Positions 12,104 through 24,093 of a stretch of DNA of 64,000 bases are shown here, one piece after another. The notes beneath the pieces were generated by a model. That model saw nothing but the letters and a program-made list of their open reading frames with translations, was not told the DNA's origin and did not search any database. The stretch comes from Actinomucor elegans (taxonomy: Eukaryota; Mucoromycota; Mucoromycetes; Mucorales; Mucoraceae): positions 1,612,001 through 1,676,000 of the forward strand of contig JAMSLZ010000003.1 in NCBI GenBank assembly GCA_026027325.1, in the 5' to 3' direction. The position numbers and the translations under genes were made by a program. The number at the start of each line of letters is the position of its first letter. Position 1 is the first letter of the stretch.

Positions 12104-13531
12104 TTATTGCGTCCAACGTTTCTTATTTTTGCTATTATTTTTTGGTATCATGGTGGGACGGCTATTTGTCTCATCGTTCATCTCATTATGCTGAAAGTAA
12201 TCATAGTGATACATTGCAGGTCGATGGTGAAAACAGTAGTTTCTTTCATTCTCTGAGTCCAAGGTGTCTGGAAACCCGTAATTTGGGTAGTAACTATCAA
12301 GTGATTTAGAGCTTTGATTATGCTGATATGATATCGGAATCGCAGCGCTACTGGTGAAGTTGGAAGGCAGGGACGCTGCCATATATTCATTTGAATCCGT
12401 ATAGTAATCTTCCGGTTCAGTTAAATAGGGATAATCATAAGGCTGATGGGGATAAGGACTTTGGTCAAAAAAGTAGCCATATGAACCGTACCAATAACCA
12501 GTGTCTAGCGGCTGTTGTGATGGATAATGATTGCTGTTAGATGAGCTTGGAGCGGTGTCATTATTTTTTCTATTCATATACTGATTCCATAAAGTTGAAT
12601 CATGATTATGATAAGAATAAGGGCGATTAGACTCGTAAGAACGAGATAGAATCAAGTATTCCAACTGCTGCTGTGTGTCTAGCATTTGTTGATGCATTCT
12701 CAGTTCCCGTTGCTTATGCTTCTTTTGCGTTTTCTCTAATTTCTTAATCTCGGTACGGAGCTTTTCAAATTCCGCGTTGTACCCGGTAGGTGAACCGGTA
12801 AATGCTTTGCTAGGTGGATCGCTTGAAGCCTGGTGATCATCCCTTTCTATAAACTAATCATATCAAATACTGTGTATAATAACCCTTTGGATGATTTGTG
12901 TACCTTCTTCGAAATCAAATGGAGTATGGTTTGCGTAGGGTGTGGGCTTCCTTTTAGGCTGTACCGGAACCAATTCTGGCCGAGTCCACGTGAAGGGCTT
13001 CTGTTGGTGATACTCATCAAAGGTCTCCAGTGAATCAGCACCAGTGCCAAAATAATCTTTAGGTGTTTCAACGAGCTGTAATGGATGAGGCTGCTCAGAT
13101 AATGGTGTCGGGGTCCTATTGTGAACATAAAGGATTGTCTTTGGTTGCAGCTCTTGTTTGTTGTTACTACCGAGTTGATACTGCGGCTTCGTTATATTAT
13201 CTGCGGAAGAAGAAGGCATCAATGGTTTCGAAGTGGTGTGGTATTGAGCTATTCTCTCTGATACTGGTATAACAGGCTCGTCCTCTCCAGGACTACTATC
13301 ATTCTGATCAAATGGATAAGCAAGGTTATAGAACGACGATGTAATTAACATTGGCGTGGATGTGTTATTGTTCTGGTATCCAGTGTAGGTTGGTAGTGAT
13401 GAATAACCTTGGTGGTGGGATTGATGGGGTTCCGGGGCAGGCCGATTCAAGAAATCGGATAGTATCTGCCTAGTAGGTGAAGACTGGCTTCTTTTTCTAG
13501 GTCGATTAAGCCATTTTCCGAGTGCAGCCAT
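12104..13531 (-). CDS. Coiled-coil, Tyr/Ser/Pro-rich protein of unknown function
   Basis: Two exons, 13531-12904 and 12846-12104, with a 57-bp GT-AG intron, giving 456 residues. I do not recognise the family. The N-terminus is basic (WLNRPRKRSQSSPTRQ). Residues 30-210 are Ser/Pro/Gln-rich and probably disordered. Residues 230-275 form a charged heptad-like helix (EFEKLRTEIKKLEKTQKKHK, then QQQLEYL), a likely coiled coil. The C-terminal 180 residues are extremely rich in Tyr, Asn, His and Pro with no strong hydrophobic segment, and the end is basic (KNNSKNKKRW). No signal peptide, membrane segment or catalytic motif is seen. The splice restores one continuous frame across phase 1. It could be a scaffold, polarity or RNP-granule protein, but that is only inference from composition. 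Confidence 0.75.
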
Positions 13532-14255
13532 CGTTAGTTGTTAATGGAAAAAAAGAAGAAACAAAAGCTCAGCGAATGCAGTTTAGAGGTTTTTTTTTTT
13601 TGTTACATCTTGTGACTCTAATAGCGGGAAAGCAAGGCAAAAGTACAATAACTAAGTACTTTGTTATGATATTAGCCGAAAAAGCATCACTTAGGTATTG
13701 TATTTGAAAGCACTTTTGTAGTATTATGTTCAAGTTAGTTACAATAAAAGTGAAAAGAATTTATTCATTCATCATCATATCATAATGATTCGCTAAAAGT
13801 TTCAAAACAAAGAGCTCAAATATATACTTGGCAAAAATTGATGATCGATAGACAATCTCACTCTGTATCTACCCTAAGGATCGACTGTACTCTCCGCGTA
13901 AAACCAAGCTATTTTACACTAATGATCAAAGAAGTTACATCCTTTCTTAACTTGTTTGTTTGTTACACTGGTTTTTGGATGTGTAATATCCCTATTCGTA
14001 ACAGGCTTGAACTTGATTCATTACACATCAAGTAGTACTGACTCATTTTGGATAGCTATGATTCTTCTGGCAATGATTTACATTACCAACAATAATATAT
14101 AACTAAGTTTAAACAGATATATATATATATATATATATAAAGATTTTATTATGCAAATAAGAAGATAATTTGATGAAATATTGATGAATTGTAGCGATAC
14201 TGTTGATATTAAAAGTGAGAATGCATAACATTAAAGAATAGGCTATAAAAACAAG
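13532..14255. other. Intergenic region
   Basis: About 720 bases between two minus-strand genes. A (TA)n run lies near 14118-14140. No convincing gene. Confidence 0.5.
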
Positions 14256-15373
14256 TCAAGAATAATGGTAATAGTGATTCTTTTCGACCATCTTTTTTCT
14301 AGCGTCCTTCAGCAACTCTGAAGTAGAAGGTAACATCAGATCAAGATGAATAGGCTCAAATTCCATAAACTCATAACCCAAATGCCTACTTGTAGCAACA
14401 GTGCTAGGTTCCTGAGGATATGGTTGTCTTCGCCGCTGCAGGTCTTCAATAATGATTCTATGTTCTTGTTTTAATACTTTGACTAGACCTCCTTCTTCTT
14501 CATCTGCTTTATTGGTATCTACGTTGGTTGAAGTTGAGTGGGTATCAGCCTTTTCTGCTGTTAGAGTAGCTGCAGTTAAAGTGGATGGATGTGTGTTTAG
14601 CATTGTGGTACTACTGTAACTGCTAAAGCGGTTGGTTTCAAACTTTGAGTGGTAGGGATGTATTGTAGATCCTGTTTGCTGCATTGTAAACATGCCACTG
14701 ATATTACTACTACCTATCAGCTTGAACAATGAAAAAGCAGACACCAAGAATACCAGTACCCAGATGCTAATTGCAAAAATACCTAACAGAAATGATACAC
14801 ATTTTAGTCGAGTTACATGCATATTCACTGAATAAACAAGTTTATTATCTATGTCGCTCTTCTTTACCTGCCGTGATCATCAATGTAGTAAATCTACAGC
14901 CTTTGAAGCTATCCTCGTGAGTTGAAGCTATTTGTCCTTGTTGACATGAAGAAAACTCTATAGATATTAATTAGATTTACTTTATATAACGGGCTCTAAT
15001 ACATATATAACGTACTGTCAAAGTGAATTGAAATAATGATTGAGGATGTGGTCCATAGCGCTATAATGATAAAAGATAACACAATCTCGGTTACTAGCAC
15101 CTTTTTGGAAGATGTAGTAGGTTGATTTCCCAGCAATCGAAACAAGATATGGAGATAAGCGCAGAGCAATAAAGAGGATGTGAATAACGAAACTGCACCA
15201 ATCACTAACAGTATAAACTCTTGCGGCCCTGTTTTTGTAGCTATGATCAAGTTCTGATCCGAATCTTTGACCGAATCTAATGCTAACGCGTTCAATATGA
15301 TTACGGCAACGCTAAGCCATTGTATAACAAATAGCAGTACTATTTGTAGAACGGCATGCTTTTTCCTTTCCAT
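14256..15373 (-). CDS. Four-helix (MARVEL-like) membrane protein
   Basis: Three exons: 15373-15016, 14957-14868 and 14827-14256, giving 339 residues. Four hydrophobic helices are visible: residues about 8-32 (LQIVLLFVIQWLSVAVIILN), 52-82 (FILLVIGAVSLFTSSLLLCA), 92-118 (VLVTEIVLSFIIIALWTTSS) and 158-182 (FLLGIFAISIWVLVFLVSAF). A cysteine-containing loop (CQQG ... KGC) precedes the last helix, as in fungal tetraspan/MARVEL proteins of the plasma membrane. A Ser/Thr-rich cytoplasmic tail of about 150 residues follows. The middle exon is only 90 bp and shows up only through splicing; it supplies the loop before helix four. No family motif is strong enough for certainty, so MARVEL-like is a topology-based inference. 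Confidence 0.7.
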
Positions 15374-17491
15374 TAGTCAATTTGAATAATAAAAAAAAAA
15401 AAGAAGAAAAGAAGACTTTAGCTCAAGCGCGCGCCAAAGGTAACCAGTGCAATTAATATGCTCCTTGAAGAGAACAAAAAGGAAATCGCCCATCCCTGTA
15501 TAGCCCCTTCTATACATGTTAGACGACAGCATAGAATACAATCAAACCTACTAATTTATATATACATACATACTATATATATGTATATATATATAATATG
15601 AGATCTTCCACTTATTCAGTAAGACAATGGCTATAGTTTATCTAGTCTATCTCAAAGAGTTTAATTTCTAAGTTAAAAATAATATTATAGTTTGACTAGC
15701 TAGGCAAGTAAAACGTTGGCACATACAAGCGTATCGATCATTCATTACGGAGAAATACTTTGCTCTTGGTTTATCAGAGCTATTATGGAATTTTAATTTT
15801 GTATAGTTCAAAGAGTTCTTTTTGTTACGAACAACAGCTGCAATCACAATAAGAAAATAGTGGTTTCATAGAGGAAATACGCCGAATAAAACAATCAAAA
15901 TAAAATAATTATGAATAAAGAAGAGAGCGACATGCATGGGTATATATTGCTCTTGATTGATATTTACCTAAAGTTTGAGTATATAAAAACAGCGCATATG
16001 TTAAAAACGTGATATATTTTATACCTCCAGTGTTTGATCAAACGATATTATGTATTTAATTCTATATTTCCTTCGCAAAAAAAACACAGTTCTCGGGAAA
16101 ATATTGCGACTGTTGCAGCAAGAAATTATTTATTTAGTATCTTTAAATCAAGAGCGTTCGAGAATTTTAACTAATAACGAAAGGGAAGAGTAGCTCTTTA
16201 TCTGGTCAATGTTATGTATTGAAAAAAAGCAAGCAGATCGCTTTATAAAAAGAGATTAGGAGCAGATCCTTGGTTCCAACCGATGTAGTAACTCATTTTG
16301 CACTTGAGCTACTAATTGGAAGGGACATTTAATCGAGATCTGTCAAGAGATCTAATGATGAGCCTTATCTATCTAAGCTCGATAAAAGAGGAGTATTTTA
16401 ATTTTATTAGTTGACAGCAACCGCATAATGTTCAGTTAATAGTACTTGAGGTCAGTTTTGGTGCCTAAATGAAATCTCTCAATGCCTTTTTGATCGATTA
16501 CCGAATAACACAAAAGTTTGAACATGCTCAAAACTCATTAACAAAATTTACACATAATTACACTGTTTATGAACTTATGTAAAAAAAAGTATTTCCTTTC
16601 ATCTTTAGAGTTAATTTTGAAGAAAACTGATCTTTTCCACATTTTTAAGTGCACCTATAACATATGTGTTTTGAAAGTACAAAATAAAAATACGCTTGTA
16701 TACTCTTAGCTATGTTGTTGAACACACATTACTATACATTAAATCCTTCAAGTACTATACTCATATTCCATTAAAAAAGCAAAATTCGAAAATGTGGGTC
16801 TTACGGTGTTAGCTTGGGTTTTTGCAAATAAAGTCATTTTTAGTGCCCCTACATTCCTGGGCCGATTCTAGTTTAACATCACATTTGATAATTAGTATAC
16901 GTTCAGAATAAAATCCTATATTAAGTAGCGCTATTATTTGACTGGAGTTTGACAGATATATCGCATTTGAGGGATTGGCTATAGCAAAAACAAACTTTTT
17001 ATACAATCTAATTCTAATGATCTATAGAATTCTTAATCGATCTAGGCCAAATGTCGCATCTAAATAGTAGAATCAACTGCTACATCTATTAGCAAAGCAT
17101 TTATTTTGGTAACGATTTAATTGGTTTTCATCCTAAAAAAAAAGATCATGTTAAAACTTTGAATAAGCTGAGTTTATTATACCCAAAAACTTCTTTTTGG
17201 TATGTCTATATTAAATTACTTACGCAATTTGAGAAGAATGGACAAAATGCACTAGACATACAGAGATATAATGGTTCTTTCTTTGCAAATAGCTCTGGCA
17301 AGTGAACTGTTTACATTTCTCAAAGCGAAGAGCTTGTTATAACACGTCTTTTACATAACCGTAATATCTTTCTACTAAGAAACTAAGGCGTTGAAACGAC
17401 TATATCTAACCTTGTCCTTCCATAGTCAAAAATGAGTTTTTATTCAGATATGCAAAGTCAAACCAATGTTCCACTAAGTTCAACATGCTGT
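15374..17491. other. AT-rich intergenic region with diverged repeat
   Basis: About 2.1 kb with no supported gene. A large part (about 16310-17290) is a copy of the dispersed repeat described separately. Short open frames here (for example 16809-17006) are not convincing. Confidence 0.55.
16300..17290. repeat. Diverged dispersed element flanked by oppositely oriented cores
   Basis: A forward core near 16320 (GGGACATTTAATCGAGATC then GTCAAGAGATCT) and a reversed core near 17040-17080 (TAGGCCAAATGTCGCATCT) bracket an AT-rich body. The body at 16570-16690 matches 19430-19520 (shared blocks TTAATTTTGA and TACAAAATA in the same order and spacing). The stretch 16880-17290 matches 38950-39330 (shared TTATTTGACTG, TTTATTTTGGTAAC-like and AAAAACTTC blocks). 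Divergence is high, so this is an old family. Confidence 0.6.
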
Positions 17492-18054
17492 TCAATCAGA
17501 GGACTTGCGCCAATCCGAAGTGATAACAGTCTCTTTAACAGGGTCAATCTATTTGAACAGAAAAATTTAGAGGAAGACGAAAAAAACAAGTATTATGTGT
17601 ACTCGCCTTGAAATAAAGATAGTCTGTTTTAGGGCGAAGATTATATACAAAATAAAAGGATTGCTGGGCACTTTCGGCTGAGACTCCACCTGATCCCGCA
17701 GGAATTGCCGGACCTTGAACAAAAGAAATGACGTTCCGTTAAACCAACAGGTTGCATGAAAGAGATAATAGGCTTACCTGGCATAGTCTGAATAGAAGCG
17801 GAAGAGTGGTCAAGTGAAGCAGTCAGTTCATCAGGTTTACCAAGCTTAGATAAGATATCTGCAGCAGGAGTTCCAGGTAATCCTAGTTGATCTCCCAAAG
17901 CCTTCAATTACATCGTTTAAGTAATGTAAAACCATACCGCTATTCCCCTTTATATATTTACCTTCATCACTTGATATTTTTCTTCAGTAGAGTTGTCTGA
18001 GTTACGGAGAGATTGATACTTTTCAGCTAAGTTATTCACGTTATCGTCAGACAT
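17492..18054 (-). CDS. Small conserved-looking protein, 126 residues, with a GC-AG intron
   Basis: Four exons: 18054-17962, 17901-17778, 17713-17607 and 17548-17492. The first two introns are GT-AG. The third starts GCGAGT and ends AATAG, so it is a GC-AG intron of 58 bp. Reading through it would replace the end with an unrelated tail before a stop; splicing it joins DYLYFK to IDPVKETVITSDWRKSSD and ends in a clean stop. The N-terminal 60 residues look helical (EKYQVMKALGDQLGLPG, then ADILSKLGKPDEL). A central Gly/Pro/Ser linker follows, then a beta-rich end with aromatic pairs (FYFVYNLRPKTDYLYF, SDW). I do not know the family. The end resembles short proteins with a Y-x-Y ... HDFL-F ... SDW layout. 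The function is unknown. Confidence 0.72.
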
Positions 18055-18608
18055 AATTTTGTATATTTAAAATATAAGATAAAGAGAAAAAAACAAAACG
18101 AATGCTTTCGGTTCTAACTATATCTATTAAAATTAAATAGGTGACGCAATAGATCTGTAACATGACCAGAAGAATACGTTGTGCCTTGACACAGAACATA
18201 CTAGAGGCTGCCTTTAACTGAATTCCTAAGTATGTGCCCAATATTAAGATGCAAAAGAAACTAGAGATGAACTGCTTGATAAGCTTGCGCAAAATATTTG
18301 TTTGGGCCACCACCAAGTGACAGCTGTACCGAAGGATTAGCTAAAAGATTCATCAACGAGGCATTCAGGTTGCCAGTTAGTGCGGAGAATGATATTTTAT
18401 CATTTACACTAAGACCTTTCTTGGCATACTTGGCTAACAATAAAAAGAGACTTGCCCTTGAAGCAGTTGTGATGTATTCTTTCTCCAAATCCACATCACT
18501 CGATAAGTTAAGAATAGAGATAAATCATGTACTTCTACAACAATCCTTTAACTGATCGGTAATTGTTTCGCTTGTACAACGTCGTTTGATGAAAATCAAA
18601 AAAAAGAT
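18055..18608. other. Region with overlapping open frames on both strands
   Basis: Minus 18494-18261 and plus 18298-18555 are open over the same bases. The plus frame has no ATG at its start (it opens just after a TAA). The minus frame could begin only after an uncertain splice. Neither shows a domain I recognise. It may be a gene remnant. The 5' leader of the 126-residue protein lies at the low end. Confidence 0.4.
18598..18606 (-). terminator. RNA polymerase III T-run terminator of tRNA-Val
   Basis: Nine A on the plus strand (nine T in the tRNA sense) a few bases past the tRNA 3' end, the usual Pol III stop signal. Confidence 0.85.
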
Positions 18609-18682
18609 GATCCCGTCCGGGATTGAACCGAAGACCTTATCCGTGTAAAGGATATGTGATAGCCAACTACACCACAGGACCT
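18609..18682 (-). tRNA. tRNA-Val (UAC anticodon)
   Basis: A 74-base intronless cloverleaf on the minus strand. The acceptor stem is GGTCCTG with CGGGATC and discriminator A. The D-arm begins GTGTAGTTGGC. The anticodon stem TATCC/GGATA holds the loop TTTACAC, so the anticodon is TAC (UAC). The T arm is TTCGG-TTCAATC-CCGGA. Box A (TGGTGTAGTTGG) and box B (GGTTCAATCCC) are both intact, and a T-run follows. CCA is not encoded, as expected in a eukaryotic nuclear gene. Confidence 0.95.
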
Positions 18683-21600
18683 TTCTTGAAAAAACGAGGT
18701 TAATAGATTATTATATATCTAAAATATACAAATAAACTGATTTCATTGGCTGGCGGAGATAAAACGTTTGTTGATTGTTTTATCTTTAAATTCAGTGATA
18801 TTCTTGACTTCCCAATTATTATTATTCATACTACAACTTTAACTTCCAGGACATATGTGTAATTATAAACTAACGTAAATAGAATATAAGGCTCTTTGAT
18901 TCCCATGCTTTTTGTCGCGTGAAGTAAGAAGAATATACTTATTTTCCTAAAAAAAACCTAATATTATTCAAATGGTTGTTGAGCCTCCTAAATTTCTCAA
19001 TAAGAATAAATGGTTTGAGTACGCACTCAATGTCTTTCGTATACATTTGCAAATTTTTTTAGTAAGACAGTTTCCAAAACGTGCCTCAGTTTTTGAGAAA
19101 CCGTTGATTAGAAAATTAGTATGGAAGATCTTGGTTAATCTCGGTCAAATGTCACATCTGAATAATAATTCGTACTCCAGATGAGCTGATGAATCAAGCG
19201 TATCGTTATTAAAAGCAGTAAATCTGCAGTATGAAAACATGATGTATCATTTTCGCGTAAGAAGCCTTTCCTTTGGATATCTTTGGATAAGAATTCACTT
19301 TGTAATAGCTATGGGTGAATTTTGAACTGTGTGACGGTTTTGGGAGGTAATTAACATACAACCTTTAAAATGAACATGTATCTGGACGATACTATGCGGT
19401 GTCAAGATACAAAGTGCATCTTTGTTTCCTTTCGCTTTTAGTGTTAATTTTGACAAAAAACTTATTTTCGTCACTTTTTAAATATGTTCATAACTCGCGT
19501 ATTTCTTGAATACAAAATATAACATATATACTATTACATATTACGTTACAGCATATTCAACGAAAAGACCTCCACATTCTACAAAAAAATAATAAAATAT
19601 GGAAACTTGGGACTATGTATGGTATATCCTTTAGAACCTTGTTATTTTTGACTTTTTTTCATTCTTCGATTGATTCAGATGTAATATCGCCTCTGATGGA
19701 AAGTGCATATTTGGGATAAGAAAGATGAATCTACTAGAAATATCATCAACAGTATTTCAATAAATATATTGCATTTTAATAATTGGCTGTAAAACATATG
19801 TATTTTGCATAATCAAGTTCTAATGATTTATAGATAATCTCTCATTGATCCTGGTTAAATGTCACATCTGAGTAGCAGCTAATGCACAGAATAGGTTACT
19901 GCAGTCAATAGTGATAATTTTATTTTGTATTTTACGATGACAGAATAAGTAGCGTTTAGTTATTCACTTTGAAAGTATACGCATATCTATTTAAAGTGTG
20001 CTTTCTGCTCTTCATATCATTACATATAAGCTATTGGAATGCAAAATATATCATTCGCAGTCCTTTATTCTCTTTGAAAGTCTAAAATATATTCAAAAAT
20101 CGAGTGTATACATACAGCCTAGTAAGTTAAATAATGGTATTTTTATTTTTTATTTTTTGCTGCGTATATTTAAAGCTCTGCAGTTTTAATTAGTCAATTG
20201 GCGAAATGAAACGTTACAGTTCATATTAACATAAATATAGTTGCTCTCAGAGTGTTCTTCTGGTACCTATTTATGCTGATGTATGACCTAGACGATTATT
20301 TCATTGGAAAGAGCTCGATTTCTTTATAATTTAACTATAAATCATTGATTTACCTTGGCTTGTCATAAATCTTGATCTTGCACAAATTATTATTACTTGT
20401 TTTCATAAATTCATAGTTTTGATAATATCCCTTTTACCCACGCAAACCAGATCATATCCGCTTCTAACACTTGCCTATTTTAATTTATGGCTGTAAAGCC
20501 CTGTTTCTGTCATAGAGAGTAGTTTATATATACAGTTTTCTCAAGAATAACCAAGATATACTTCGATGACTGTCATTGATGCACTTTTAAGGAATTTACT
20601 GGCCTGCCAAATATTTTAATTAAGTATCACTGTAAGCTACGAATAACAACATACATCAATATTTAGCTTTTTCATATTAATACAGGAGCTTGATAGCCTG
20701 TACACATAAAAGAAAGTGGAATATGATACATATTTATTCCTGAAAACCAAAAAAAAAAAAAGGCACAGTACATCGTGATTCAGGTAAAATTGTATGATTA
20801 ATGGAAACAAGCATTGCCATCCACCGTCCACCAATGAAATCAAAGCCGTTTATTGACGTAGCAGTATAGTACTCTAGTTCCCCCAGCTTGGGTCACCCTT
20901 CTTTTAGATGATAACGGGAGTTTCTTTAACCAAAAAAGAACTTTTCCTTGATATGATATCATTCTTAAAGGTCATTTATACATAGTGTTGCTGCATTTTT
21001 ACACAGACTGTCAAATATATGATTACTGCAGGTGTCCAAAACAAAGCGCAAGCCCCTTATCTTAGCTGATACGGTTGGTGACACTGTTCAAAATCGAAAG
21101 CATGTTACCAAGTGGATAACATATACTATATCATTCATATAAATTTAAAGTACATTCTACGAGTATATGGTTGTCTGTGAGTAAGGCGTAAAGGTTATGT
21201 AGTAAGTGGAGCGGTGATGATGTGACCTTTTAGTTTTGAAGTGTTTCAAACCTTATATACACATCGATACTAAACTATGCACTATAGATATACACTTACA
21301 GTATTATTCGAAAGGGGTCTCATCGGAAAGAGACCTACATAGTAATGTTTCTAGATAGATATTTGATCAAATTGTACTACGTTTCGAGACTGCATCTCTC
21401 TCTTATTCAGTAGGAGTTTTTTTCCTCTTGTTTTTTCCTTTTCTTACAGGATACCCGCCATAGATGATATAAACAATAGCAAGCCCGATTTCTTTTTTGA
21501 TCATTATTTGAGTCTTGTAAGAGACAGTTGGAGTGAACCTTTCTTTCGTAATATGCGTAAAATGAATACAGTTTTAACTTTGTTGGGATTTAATAAGTAC

Positions 21601-21913
21601 TATAAAGCCTCTCGGTATCATCCCGTGACAATGTACTCTCTCAAAAAAGCTTATATTGGGAGTACATATCTTTGGAGGGAACCGTATCTGTTGTATATCT
21701 ATTTGAATAAGGCCATCATAAAATAATATCAGTGACTATAGTGCCAGTTGAATTAACAAAAAAAAAAGTGACCTGTTTAAACACTAGTTGGATACTGTGC
21801 ATTTTCTTTGTAAGATGTAACACATAGCTGAAGGGTACAAACGCCAAGCTATAAATTGAAAAACCAACAGAAAAAAACTTTTTCTCTCTCTTGTTCTTTG
21901 TATATAACTAAAG
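18683..21913. other. Long AT-rich intergenic, repeat-bearing region
   Basis: About 3.2 kb with no supported gene. It contains a diverged dispersed repeat (about 19120-19960). An open frame at about 21450-21726 is preceded by a good splice acceptor (pyrimidine tract then TTACAG) and could be the last exon of something, but I found no upstream exon. The last 100 bases are the promoter of the TM2 gene, with a CT-rich stretch before the ATG. Confidence 0.5.
19120..19960. repeat. Diverged dispersed element
   Basis: Two reversed cores: CTCGGTCAAATGTCACATCT near 19141 and CCTGGTTAAATGTCACATCT near 19850. They flank an AT-rich body that aligns with 16560-17030. Blocks such as TTTCCTTTCGCTTTTAGTG and CTAATGATTTATAGA correspond in order to TTTCCTTTCATCTTTAGAG and CTAATGATCTATAGA in the other copy. 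Confidence 0.6.
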
Positions 21914-22444
21914 ATGTCTAACGCTGAATACGGTGCTACTAACAACCAAGATGAGGAATCCCCTTTGATCTCTTCAAGAGGAACTGATCACTCTGAGTCT
22001 TGCAGACAAAAGTTCCAACGTATTACTCACAAGCATCGTTTCCGTATCATCGCTGCTTGGGCTCTTGTTATCGCTGTTACTGCTCTCGCTACTGTCGGTA
22101 TTCACTATGCCTTGAAGGATAACAACTCTGAGCCCGTCGAGTCTCCCGAGAATCCCGATGCACTCGTTGGTGAAATGTGTGTTTCAGACCGTAGCTGGTT
22201 TGTCGCTCTTATGCTCTCCATCTTCCTCGGTCCTTTAGGTAAAGTATTATATGATAAATGAAAAATAACGCGTTGTATTCATAATAATGGGGTAGGTGTT
22301 GATCGTTTCTACCTTGGATACATCTTCCTTGGTATTCTCAAGCTCATTACTGCTGGTCTTGGTGGTATCTGGTGGACTATTGACGTCGTTTTGATCGCTT
22401 TGAACGTTCTCAACGACCACCCTCAAGGCTGTCACCTTAAATAA
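21914..22444 (+). CDS. TM2-domain membrane protein
   Basis: Two exons, 21914-22238 and 22296-22444, with a 57-bp GT-AG intron, giving 157 residues. A short acidic cytoplasmic N-terminus (DEESPLISSRG, dileucine-like) leads to a first helix at residues about 45-66 (IIAAWALVIAVTALATVGIH). The TM2 pair follows: SWFVALMLSIFLGPLG, then the diagnostic DRFYLGYIFLGILK, and GGIWWTIDVVLIALNVL. TM2 proteins are small membrane proteins of poorly known role. In animals they occur near Notch signalling and in phagocytes. The splice falls between the two halves of the conserved GPLG-VDRFYLG stretch. Codon use is biased to C/T-ending codons, suggesting strong expression. It is convergent with RBM42, 100 bases away. 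Confidence 0.88.
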
Positions 22445-22544
22445 TTGAAAATACACTCAAAAAAAGATACCATTCGTACCTTATATACGTATATATAATA
22501 AATAATCTCTTCATTTTCTATTGTAACATCTCTATTGTTTATTA

Positions 22545-23643
22545 TCATCTGTGCTTTGAATAAGGCCCAGCACGGTCTCTTTCTTTCTTTGCTCGTACGT
22601 CAATATTACGTTCCTTCCAGGTACTTTTGCGCAACTTAATAGGTCGATTGCCCACATATTTACCTAAGTACAATACAAGTCAATAAAGTTCCTTCTAACA
22701 ACATCTCGACTTGCTTACCATTCATTTCTCTCCAAGCTCTTACAAAATCATCTGGATCCTTGAAACTAATAAAGCCGAATCCTCTTGATTTCATTGTACG
22801 CGTATCACGCACAACACGCGTTCTCAAAAGACTAGGATACTTGGAAAAGGCCTTGTACAATAATTCTTCCGTCACTTCATTACCCAAATCACCAGCAAAT
22901 AATCGAAAATCATTATCATCCCAGTCTTGTAGTGTCGTGTCTTCCCATACTTCTCCACCTGCTGCTCTCACAGTCGACTTTTTCTTCTTCTTCTTATTTG
23001 CATCATTTTCATGATGTGAAGATGAGGCTGGTGAACCAGTAGGTCCGGTATAACCTGATTTCGTGATAATAATGGGCCCAACGGGGTTATTGGCATTGGC
23101 TGTCGAAGGATAGTATATCTTGGGTGCTTGTGCAGCCGGAGTACTACTGCTAGTAGCACTACCAACGCCGTAGCTTGCATTAGTGTTGTATTTCGAAGTT
23201 GCAGCGGATTGAATGGCGGTAACAGCCTCAGGTAATGCTCCACTAGCATTATTATAATACGAATTTGTCTTTTGATTGCCAAAAGACGATGTATCATAGT
23301 AAGCTTGCTGCTGCAGTGATTGCTGCTGTGAATAGTATTGATCGTAATTGCTATAGTTTGCTGTTGCTGCTGCAGCATTTGGATCAGTGGTATAATCATA
23401 GCCATAATAATATTGATTAGGATCAGCATAGTATTGACTATTGGGATCTGAATAATCATAAGCTCCTGCTTCTGTTGCGTTATAATCTTCGGCTGAGGTG
23501 TATTGTCCAGATTCATCGTAATAACCTGGAGGTACAGTATAATCAGCTGGAACCGCGTAATCATTGACTGCATATTGCTCAGCTGCATATTGCTCTCCTT
23601 CCTCTTCTTTTTCTGGAGTTTTTTTCTTGTCGTCACTTGCCAT
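22545..23643 (-). CDS. RBM42: RNA-binding protein RBM42-like
   Basis: Two exons, 23643-22719 and 22663-22545, with a 55-bp GT-AG intron, giving 347 residues. Residues 1-210 are low-complexity, rich in Tyr, Ala, Gln, Asp and Ser (prion-like). A Lys-rich patch near residue 220 may be a nuclear signal. One RRM occupies about residues 245-325: RNP2 is RLFAGDLG and RNP1 is KSRGFGFISF. The spliced C-terminus VGNRPIKLRKSTWKERN is characteristic of RBM42, which in humans is a spliceosome-associated and stress-granule RNA-binding protein. Reading through the intron would end in a short unrelated tail. The start is at 23643 rather than an upstream non-ATG extension. It is divergent from MTG1. Confidence 0.92.
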
Positions 23644-24093
23644 TTTGTTTAATAAATTAAGTCGTATAAAAAAAAATAAAGACAAGAGTTTCGAAATAAC
23701 TAGAACTTTGCGTAAAAATATTAAAGGCTATGATTGGATAGCGGAGGTGTTGGAGACTGAGCTCAGGAAAATGTTCAACCCAATTTTTTTGACTGATACA
23801 GTTTTTAAAAATATACTTTGTGTGTCAAATTATGCGTATTTTTTTTTATAAAAATATAAAGTTGTCTCTGAGCTATATGCTAGCTTTTTTAGCTTCGTTT
23901 ATGCCAATAAGTCAATCTTTTTTAATACGAAAAAGTGCCAAAAAAAAAACTAAGCATATTCTAAAGGTAGCGTTAGAAATTATGCCTATCTTTGGCTCCA
24001 TTTCCAAAAGCAAGTCACAAGGAAAGGAATAAAGGGCATGAAATAGAAAAAACTCACCTTGTAATCGCTTTCATTCTGTTTCATAATTCAAGC
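23644..24093. promoter_or_regulatory. Divergent promoter region between RBM42 and MTG1
   Basis: 450 bases between the two start codons. Several A/T homopolymer runs are visible. Open frames reaching back from MTG1 into this region lack a plausible start and do not resemble the family's N-terminus. Confidence 0.45.
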
